This document shows positions 56,701-64,000 of a stretch of 64,000 bases of DNA, piece by piece. Source of the DNA: Paracyclopina nana (Eukaryota > Arthropoda > Copepoda > Cyclopoida > Cyclopettidae); NCBI GenBank assembly GCA_019096065.1, contig JAGUCH010000002.1, positions 16,504,501-16,568,500 of the forward strand. Reading direction: 5' to 3'. The position numbers and the translations under genes were made by a program. The notes beneath the pieces were generated by a model, which saw only the letters and a list, made by a program, of their open reading frames with translations, was not told where the DNA came from and did not search any database. Within the stretch, counting starts at the first letter, position 1; each line of letters begins with the position of its first letter.

Positions 56701-59700
56701 TGACCAGCTCATCATTTCTGGAGGCTCACCAATTCCAGCCATTTGTGGCACCAATTCAGGCGTTCACAGTAATACCAATAATTTTTCCTTGCAGAACTGA
56801 TTATCTGATTTTTTTTGGTCCAATTGGCTTTTCAAGCAGGTTAAGCTTGGCTAATTTGAAATCACGATTTTTGTTGTTACAAATCATGCATAATGAGAAT
56901 TATCCTAATGCCCATAGGCCATCCTCAGTAGGTGGTCTCAAATGCAATTTTTATGGCTCATCATTTCACAAAGTGTGGTGCAAAAAATGCGAGATCCAGG
57001 CTTCATTTTTACACCACAGCATTTGGATGAAGACATTTGACAGCTGCAAAAAAGGACTCACGTTTCAACATTATTATGCATACGTTTTTGTGGCACATTC
57101 TGTTTATAGCCAAAGGCGTAAAGTTGCTAGATTTGCAGCGCCATCTAGCCCAACAACTTGATTAAATACATTTGAAATGGCTGCGCTACATCAATGATCA
57201 AAAATTGGCAATTGTTTGGCTTTCGGAGTACTTGTGTCGATACACTTTTTTGTTGCACTACAAGCCAACAGAGTAAAGTTGCTTGATTTGCAGCGCCATC
57301 TATCCCGACAACTTGATTAAATACATTTGAAATGGCTGCGCTACATCAATGATCCAAAATTGAAAATTGTTTGGCTTTTGGAGTGCTTGAGTCGAAAACT
57401 TTATAAATATGGCCTAATCTACTTACAAACTGGCACCCTTTCAAGCCATTAAACAATATGCGTCTCACACAAATTTTCAAGCTTTTCATCGTTGAAACCA
57501 AATTTTTATATCCTGTCCCCTCAGATCAGCCAATCAAATTTCATATCGTAATCACGTGACAAGTTTTGCGTGCGCCAATTTGTCCAAAAAAACTCGCTCA
57601 AAAAGCGCCATCTAGCGAAAAAGTTTGTCCTTCCACTAGCCTATAATAAAAAAAATTATTTTTCAGTGTATGTGGACATGGGCCTGTCTACCAACAACCC
57701 AATCACGTTGACTGTTGTCACATCAGGAATCTCATTTTCCAGAAGCTTCTCCATCAAAGTCACTCAAATCGAGTGTACTTCATTGGCCAAAGGTATACAT
57801 ACACTTTTGAATAATATGCAAATGCCATCAACATCGTTTCTGCAAACTTTCCCCCTTGCTTTGCTGACTTTTTTTGCCAATCTAGCAACAAATGTTGTTC
57901 AAAGGAAACTTTCCGGAATCATGCGAATTATGGCTGTTGCGCTGTTAGATTGCGTGAAACAAAGGTGTAAAAACATTGAAGTGGTAACCCAGCCCTTTCA
58001 CTCATAAAATAGAATATCATGCAACAAGGATAATAAGAAAGCACGCACTAAAGCTTGCCAAGAAAGAGCTGACAAACGAATTGCACTGAAAATTGGCCCA
58101 TGCCGACATTCACAAGATTGGCTTTTTTCAGCCGTATTTTTTGCACTTTGTGCTGAATTAGGCTTTTTGTCTCGTTTAGGCAATAAATCAAATCGACTTC
58201 ATAATAAGTCAACTTGACAGTAAACACTCTTTATTTCAGCAAATTAGTTGTTCTCATAAAGGACTTTTTTCACCTTGATTTTTAATGAAATCATACTTCT
58301 TCCAAACTATAGTAAAAAAAGTGTTGATTCTTTGGAGCGAAAATCATCGCCCATTTTGCCCTAGAAAACGCTGCTCGGTCCTAATTAAGCTGATCTTGCT
58401 GGTACACTCTTTCATTGAACAATTCATCAAGTACGGATGTATATGAAATCAAGAACTATTCGCTCAATTGAAAAGTTTGGGAAATGAACAATTTTCTATT
58501 GTCAGCTCTTTCTATGAAGGCTTTTGCATCAAAACAAAAAAAGGACTAACCGTTCCTAGCTTTTGACAGAGTGGACGTCTACACGTCTTTTATGGGTGAT
58601 CCCATATTATAATTTTCAGTCAAGTTACCTTGATGAATCAGTAACCTTACTTGATTAGTTACGTTCAGCTTCTTCTAGCCAAATTCAGTTGGTTTGAGCA
58701 AAGTTAAGCTAGCTGCTATGCTGACGCGCCAACACATTTGACATCAGCGGCTGATGAGCTAACTTAGCTAATCTCAATCGAGCTTCACTTTCTACGCATC
58801 TGCAAACACTTTTTTGTAAGCAAGTTAAGTTCGGCAACTTAACATAACTTGGCAAGGAAGCGAGCACAAATTAAAAATAAGCAAAGTTAGGATGTACCTA
58901 CATGAATAACTGAGAACGGAACTGAACTAAGCTTAACGTTTTCCTAAATTAACTTGACTAACCAGTCAATATGGGAACGCCCTAAAGCTGTTGTTCAGTG
59001 CAGCAACCTTACTTAAGCTAGCCCTACATGAAATAAAGCAAAGTTAGGATGTACCTACCTAAATATCTGGGAACGGAACTGAACCAAGCTTAACTTTTTT
59101 CCTAACTTAACTTGACTAACCATTCCCTATGGGAACGCCCTGTATATTTGTTTTTTCGTTGTAGCTTCTGATGGCTGCCTTCAATACCACACTGGAGTGG
59201 CTGGCGAAATTCACAGCTTCAACTACAATTCTGCGCAGGGTTTGATGCTTTCCAACACGGACTACTCGATTTGCGTGCGCATGGAGCGCAACTTTTGCGG
59301 AATTCAGTACACCGCGTGCATTGACACAAGTATTAAGACCATTGCCACCAACAATAATAATAACAACCAAGGTCTGATTCGTAACAACTCAAGGGTTTGC
59401 CATTCAATTACGACCAGTGGACCATCATAATGCGCAAACTTGACCTCCTTGTTATCAATCTTACCTTAAATAATTTTCTTTTATTTATGCTTTACTTCCT
59501 TACATATGAGACTTGCTTTCTTTTTGATGCTCTCCAAAGTTTTCCTCACTTTGAGAGCATTTTTTCACATGTCCTCTTGCTATGCTCTTAAAATCGCACC
59601 TAAATCTAAATTAACAGCAATTTATGCTTCTCTCAGCATAAATTTTGGTAATTTTTCAGTTTTCTGACAGTTTTGTTAATGCACATTGCATAGTAAAGAG

Positions 59701-62700
59701 GGCAGCTCTTTCTCTTCATAAAAGGTGATGCTTAAAAAAGAATAGAGGCTGATCCACAGAAAACGCAACTCTCCAATTCGGTTTTCTTTGGATCCACCTT
59801 CAAATCTTAGCTCCAAAATGAATTGAAATCAAATGTGGCCATTTTAACATCACCTATTGTGAACCGCTGCTTTCGCGGAATTGTGCTGACTTTGTTAATT
59901 GATTTCAGCCAACACCATCTCCATGTCATTCAGCATCACTGGAGGCTCTCCCACAATGGGCAGCGTGGTAGGCACAAATTGTGCCACAGATTGGATCAAC
60001 ATTCCATGTGCTACAAACAGTAATGACCCCACCACTCAGACTGGAACGCCATCTGTCTGCGTCGATCGAATTTGTGGAATGGTCTTTAACTCTGCCACAA
60101 CTCAGCAGGGATCAAAATCAGTGCCAGTCACAAGTAAGTTTGGTCATTTGTACAAAATGAGCCAAAGTCAAAGGGAAATGGAAAAAGACCATCAGCTACC
60201 AAACTATTTTTATTTGTTGCGATCCCATATTCGAACTTTTAGTCAAGTTACCTGGCTGAAGCAGTGACCTTACTTGATTAGTTACGTTCAGCTTGTTCGA
60301 GCCAAGTTCAGTTGGTTTTAGTGAAGTTAAGCTAGCTGCTATGCTGACGCGTCAACACATTTGATATCAGCAGTTGATGAGCTAACTTAGCTATTCTCGA
60401 TCGAGCAAGCTGAAGTTGCCACTCAGCTGCGAACGCGTTTTGTAGCCAAGTTCAGTTCCGCAACTTAACTTAACTTAGCAAGCAAGCGAGTGCAAATTAA
60501 AAATAAGCAAAGTTAGGATGTACCCACGTGAATAACTGAGAACGGAACTGAACTGAGCGTAACTTTTTTCCTAACTTAACTTGACTAACCAATCAAGATG
60601 GGAACGCCCCATGAAGTCAAAAAGTTTCGTTTTTTCTCAGCTAATTGTGCTCCACTCACAACAACCACGTGGTTCTTTCCTAAATTAACTTGACTTATCA
60701 GTCAATATGGGAGCGACTTAAAACTGTTGTTATTTTATGTTTGTTTACAATTGAAAGCTGGTGTTGTCTCATTTTTTGTTTTCCTCATGACTTTGGCTGG
60801 GAGGGAAATATTTTTGACTGCTGAGACCATAGAAAAGAATCAACAAATTGACTGACCTACTGAGCTCACCTACACGAGAAAATAAGGCATTTTTTGATGC
60901 AGTTAGGTTGAATTTATTGTCCCCCCCCCCAAAAAAAAAAATTTCCTCTTGGCCTCCAAATATTGTTGTTGTTGATTAATCTGACCACCAAAATAAGGAT
61001 GATTTGGGGGGAAATGGCAGATCAGCAAGATAATGAGATCTGAATGGCAACAAATGAGGTCCCTTTCTAATCATCAACCCAATCCCTTCATGATGCCAAG
61101 AAAGGGAAGAAAGAGAGGGGGACAAGGAATAACATCGACAGCCCTAATTAGACCTATTGACGCTCGACTTGATAACATTACCACTTGTGGCTGACTCAAT
61201 TGAATTAACGTGCTATTGGGTTCAGTTTGCTGTTGTGAAGCATCATATTTTCAAAGGCAAAAAGGGGCATGATTATTATCAAAAAATAATTTACAGATGC
61301 AAATTTTGTGTGGAATTTTTTTTGCTTTTTTTGTCAGGAAAATTAGATTTTTTTGGCCCGCTCCTTCTTTTGTTCTTAGAATCCCATTAGTGACTTCTTT
61401 CCTGAGGAGCTAAAGGGAGCTAGAACTTCATCTAAAGGAGCTTTCTTTTCTTTTTGTCTGTGTGTTGTGGCCAGAAATGGCCGAACTCCAACTTGATTTA
61501 TACTTACTCACGCAAATCCAAAGGCAAAAAGTAGCTGGTTAAAGTCACGTGCTTTTGTTTTGTTTTTTGTTATGATTTTTGTGTGTGTTTGTGGCGGCGG
61601 GAAATTCAAAGTGTGCAAAGGTTGGGCAGGTTGGAATCGAGCCTGTGTATCTCGTTATCTATTAGTATTTGGACATCATTTTGACCACCATCCAACCAGC
61701 CACAAATTGGGACGCCACCATCAATTACTGCTTTTGGGACACACATTTATTTTCTTTTTTCAGGCTGTTCTTTATCATAATTATCCCCAAGAAATGAAAT
61801 CATCTTCCAGATCTGGCTGTAATTAACCTGTTGTCTTCTTTTTCCATCTTTCATTTCAACTCATCATGATGGGTTGGGATCAATCAGCACGCAATCCAAA
61901 CCTGACAGACCCTCTGTGCGTTCATTTACTCCACCAATTATGTGTGTACACAAGCAACAATCTTCTTCACTTTTCCTTTTCTGCCAAAACACACACCACC
62001 ACTCAAACTGATCTGAGACTGGTTTCAATTACAATTGAGAGAGTCAATCAGGAATGTATGTTTTTCAAATTGCATTTTTAATTATGCCCAGTTCATGTGA
62101 CCCCTCAACTTTCAAGAGGGGAATCCACAAAAAATATTTTCTTCAGAAAAAGAGATAAAATCACAAAATGCTAATTAGCAGATCGATTTTGAAGTCCACT
62201 CAAGTAATGAAAATAACAATTTCATCATATTTAATTATTACATTTTTGGGCATTTTATAGTAAAAATCAATTTTTTAATATGCAGTAAAAATGTAAATAA
62301 AGCCAGGCTTGACATTTAAAAATGTTAATTTAGGTTATTAAAAAAAGGCAAACCTGCCCGAGAAAACGCTGCTCGGCCTCTAGCTCAACTCGTTTAGTGC
62401 TTTACACATAAACAGCAGATTACCACAAGACAATTATGGGTGAGCACAATAACGTCGAATTTAGAGTTGTTTTTACGTCGAATGAGTGAGTCGCATTAGC
62501 GTCGACATCGGGCATTCACTTAAGACGACACTTTTGTCATAGTTGTTTTAGGCCCTGATCATCTCGTAATTCAGCTTCAATTATGAGCGCCGTAACTTCG
62601 ATCGCAATAACAAGCATAACACGTGTCGCCTGGTAATTTTACTGCGCTTTTTGTTGGTTTAATATTTAGCTTTTTTGCTGAAATTCTATCTTGCAAATTA

Positions 62701-64000
62701 GGCAGCATTGTATGCGCAATTATAATTACGGAAAAAACCAACTTTTCCTTCTTTAAAAGTCATCAATATAGCTAAAATCAGTTTTAGAGGTTTGGTGAAT
62801 TGCAATTTAAAAGTTGCTATGCTGATAATCCACCTCGTATTATGGTCAGCAGATGATCAACTATAATTCACCCCATAATAACAAATTGAAGCTGATGTAA
62901 CGCTGGTAATATCGCCTGAATTACGGTCAGATGATCCATGCCTTAATCTCGACATCCGGGCATACAATAAAGTCGACAGGTTTGAACATGTTCTTTTAAT
63001 GTCGACACCGGACGCCTTAGCGTCGACAAAAGATATTTTTTTGTCAACACACATCAGCATTATAATAGGTTACTGCATATTTGACTGTTTTAGCATTTTT
63101 TTCATAGAGGAAGTAAAATCTTAGGCTAGGTTTACTTTTTTATTATAACTGATATTTTGGGAAAAAATATCTCAGAGAAATAATGAAAAAACAAGACTTT
63201 TTTAATGGAGCAGAATGGATTTTGTTACCAAAAGACTGAGTCCAAAGTCAGAATCTGAAAAATGATTTTACAATTTACCAAAATAGCTCCAAATTCTGTC
63301 TACGCTAAAGCATGGTTTGTCGACATAGAAGCATGAGGTGTCGACATTAATGCATGATGTGTCTATGCTAATATTACATTGGTATTTCGACACAAAAGCA
63401 ACTCTCACAAAAGTGTCGATGTAAAAACATCATGTAGTAAAAAAAATGTCGACATTAAAACATCTCTCGCAAAAGTGTCGACGCAAATGCAACTCTCGCA
63501 ATAGTGTCGTCGTTATTGATGGCGCCCACAATTATTGTTTAAGTACACATGAACAGGGCATTAGAGAAAGGTGAGAAAACGCACATTTTGCCTGGTTCTC
63601 GCCAATGAAATTAAGAGCACATTTTTGGTCACAGATCAAATGCTTGGCAAAGTTCATCTACAAAAAGAGCTACTTCAGTAGATGTCCCTTTCACTGTCCT
63701 TTCGGGGAAAAACGATCGTTGTTCAAAATCGTTCACCTACTACCATTGTTCACTTGTTTCTCCACAGGCTATGCCAAACCCTTTCTCATTCGGGTTCACA
63801 CAGATGATAAGGAAGGTAGATCTTCCCCAGCCGAGTCTTCTAATCGTGGCTTTTGCTTCAAATACGTGCAGCAACCCTGCAACTCAGCATTTGGAAAATG
63901 ATTTCATGGCTTGACCAGTTCACTCTGAAGCCATATTGTCTACTTTTTGCAATGCTTTTTTCAGGCTTCTCGAAACCTTTTAATGTCCGAGTACACACAA
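47729..64000 (+). CDS. Secreted arthropod CUB-type protein with clip-like Cys region, multi-exon, runs off the window
   Basis: Exons: 47,729-47,873, 47,941-48,219, 48,497-48,649, then 56,641-56,768, 57,667-57,792, 59,165-59,329, 59,909-60,133, and 63,768-63,901 or 63,965 onwards. All have GT-AG borders, and phases match except across 48.65-56.64 kb. ATG 47,729 follows an acceptor directly, so a noncoding exon precedes it, probably ending at 47,669. Residues 1-21 are a signal peptide, then a basic/Thr-rich region, then six cysteines in a C-C-C-C-CC pattern (GNNGTCYSSSDCSRLGG...GVCC). The CUB-like part includes LDFDNFVIAQP, ICGTNSGVHMYVDMG, FSIKVTQIEC, ASDGCLQYHTG and the second-domain endings. 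Many arthropod genomes carry such extracellular proteins of unknown function. An exon carrying the start of the first CUB domain is expected in the 8-kb intron but was not found. Confidence 0.8.
50143..50572 (-). mobile_element. MITE family C, copy 1
   Basis: Ends GTCCTGTTCATGTAC and TACATGAACAGTGCATTAG are inverted. The interior matches 51,187-51,590 in opposite orientation, including CTACGAGTTCAGCTTG on the reverse strand. No coding frame. Confidence 0.65.
51187..51590 (+). mobile_element. MITE family C, copy 2
   Basis: Starts GCCCTGTTCATGTATTAAG and ends GGTACATGAACAGGAC. It is the reverse of copy 1, about 600 bp away, so the two can pair as a large inverted repeat. Confidence 0.65.
51603..51986 (+). 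mobile_element. MITE family B (foldback), copy 1
   Basis: 384 bp, starts AGCTTGTTCTCATAAA and ends TTTATGAGAACAAGCT, a perfect 16-bp inverse. The two arms are complementary over most of their length (for example CATCCGGATCGGAGG against CCTCCGATCCGGATG), so the element folds into one long hairpin. Flanking ATA on both sides is a possible 3-bp duplication. Confidence 0.8.
52010..52180. repeat. Dispersed repeat E, copy 1
   Basis: About 160 bp starting near TTTTCAAGCTTTGCATTG and including CATATCGTAATCACGTGAC and AAAAAGCGCCATCTAGCGAA. Nearly the same sequence is at 57,474-57,633. Confidence 0.7.
53659..54051 (+). mobile_element. MITE family A, copy 2
   Basis: Full-length, starts GGGCGTTTCCATATTGA and ends GTGCGATCGCCC, flanked by TTA on both sides (53,656-53,658 and 54,052-54,054). 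A 3-bp TTA duplication is typical of PIF/Harbinger-related MITEs. Confidence 0.8.
54552..54943 (-). mobile_element. MITE family A, copy 3
   Basis: Reverse orientation, starts AGGAGATCCCATA and ends ATGGGAACATCC. Interior as in the other copies. Confidence 0.75.
55743..56506 (+). mobile_element. MITE family A, copy 4, split by a family B element
   Basis: Left part 55,743-55,803 (GGGTGTTCCCGTATTGACTG) and right part 56,188-56,506 (ending TATGGGATCGCCC) form one A element interrupted by the family B hairpin. Confidence 0.8.
55804..56187 (+). mobile_element. MITE family B (foldback), copy 2, nested in family A
   Basis: Very similar to 51,603-51,986 along its full 384 bp, with the same ends. It sits inside an A copy, so B moved after A was in place. 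Confidence 0.8.
57120..57390. repeat. Tandem duplication of about 145 bp
   Basis: The segment GCAGCGCCATCTAGCCCAAC through CATCAATGATCAAAAATTGG occurs at about 57,137-57,235 and again at 57,290-57,385 with few changes. Confidence 0.7.
57474..57633. repeat. Dispersed repeat E, copy 2
   Basis: Matches 52,010-52,180, including CATATCGTAATCACGTGAC and GCGCCATCTAGCGAAAAAG. It shares GCGCCATCTAG with the adjacent 145-bp tandem repeat. Confidence 0.7.
58594..58982 (-). mobile_element. MITE family A, copy 5
   Basis: Starts GGGTGATCCCATATTATAA and ends ATGGGAACGCCC. It lies in the CUB-gene intron between exons 57,792 and 59,165. Confidence 0.78.
59013..59140 (-). mobile_element. MITE family A, copy 6, truncated
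   Basis: Only the GGGAACGCCC-side third is present (from about TGAAATAAAGCAAAGTTAGG), directly upstream of the CUB exon at 59,165. Confidence 0.65.
60216..60609 (-). mobile_element. MITE family A, copy 7, with a further fragment at 60,672-60,717
   Basis: Starts near TTGCGATCCCATATTCG and ends AAGATGGGAACGCCCC. A 46-bp end fragment (CTAAATTAACTTGACTTATC) follows 60 bp later. Confidence 0.75.
60720..62437. other. CUB-gene intron sequence
   Basis: AT-rich, with a C9/A10 homopolymer junction near 60,921-60,941 and no exon or RNA gene I can support. Confidence 0.45.
62438..63527 (+). mobile_element. hAT-like non-autonomous element with internal GTCGAC array
   Basis: Flanked by a perfect 8-bp duplication ACAATTAT (62,430-62,437 and 63,528-63,535). 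Ends GGGTGAGCACAATAACGTCG and, inverted, GGGCGCCATCAATAACGACG form terminal inverted repeats. Both subterminal regions are packed with GTCGAC and CGTCGA words, typical of transposase-binding arrays. No transposase frame is present. The 8-bp duplication points to the hAT superfamily. Confidence 0.75.
63768..63901 (+). other. Last CUB exon, copy 1 with stop
   Basis: Acceptor TTTCTCCACAG, phase 1 start. Encodes SYAKPFLIRVHTDDKEG and GFCFKYVQQPC, ends NSAFGK and TGA at 63,899. It is a complete terminal exon matching the usual C-terminus of the family. A second, similar exon starts 64 bp later. Confidence 0.7.
63965..64000 (+). other. Last CUB exon, copy 2, cut by the window end
   Basis: Acceptor TTTTTTCAG, same phase as copy 1. 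Encodes SFSKPFNVRVHT, clearly related to SYAKPFLIRVHT of copy 1. It is an alternative 3' end or a partial exon duplication. Confidence 0.6.

Overview
The window is nuclear DNA of an arthropod, most likely a crustacean (inferred). Host genes have GT-AG introns, many of 50-70 bp. One gene is a metazoan PPIP5K/VIP kinase, another is an arthropod-type secreted CUB protein, and the rest is rich in short inverted-repeat elements and LTR elements. No rRNA, tRNA or CRISPR array was recognised.

Left part (1-14.6 kb): a minus-strand PPIP5K gene runs from at least 10.5 kb down to 1.3 kb. One of its introns holds a plus-strand gene for a two-domain DEDDh exonuclease-like protein, whose 3' coding end overlaps an antisense PPIP5K exon by 17 bp. 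Another PPIP5K intron carries a GGCTTAA minisatellite.

Middle (14,580-44,572): a giant LTR retroelement lies on the minus strand. Its two 925-bp LTRs look identical and are flanked by a 4-bp duplication, GAAA. In its own 5'-3' order it carries gag, a membrane-linked retropepsin ORF starting at a UAAUG junction, a frame-broken pol (RT, RNase H, integrase), a downstream basic/proline-rich ORF, an unknown 458-aa ORF and a 628-aa envelope-like glycoprotein. Two small spliced membrane-protein genes with their own poly(A) signals lie on the opposite strand. Its net length is about 23.2 kb, because a second plus-strand LTR element (30,554-37,346, 5-bp duplication GTTTC) is inserted in pol. That element carries gag, pro, RT, RNase H and integrase, plus two short membrane-protein ORFs.

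Right part (44.6-64 kb): a plus-strand secreted CUB-type gene starts at 47,729 and runs to, or beyond, the window end. Its large introns are filled with inverted-repeat elements: about eight copies of family A, two of foldback family B (one inside an A copy), two of family C, an AGCC-rich element D and a hAT-like element with an 8-bp duplication. The last visible CUB exon appears twice, as alternative 3' ends.

The candidate for an undescribed system is the giant retroelement: a retrovirus-like element with a membrane hairpin on its protease ORF and antisense, intron-containing accessory genes, one of which seems to switch products by alternative acceptor choice.
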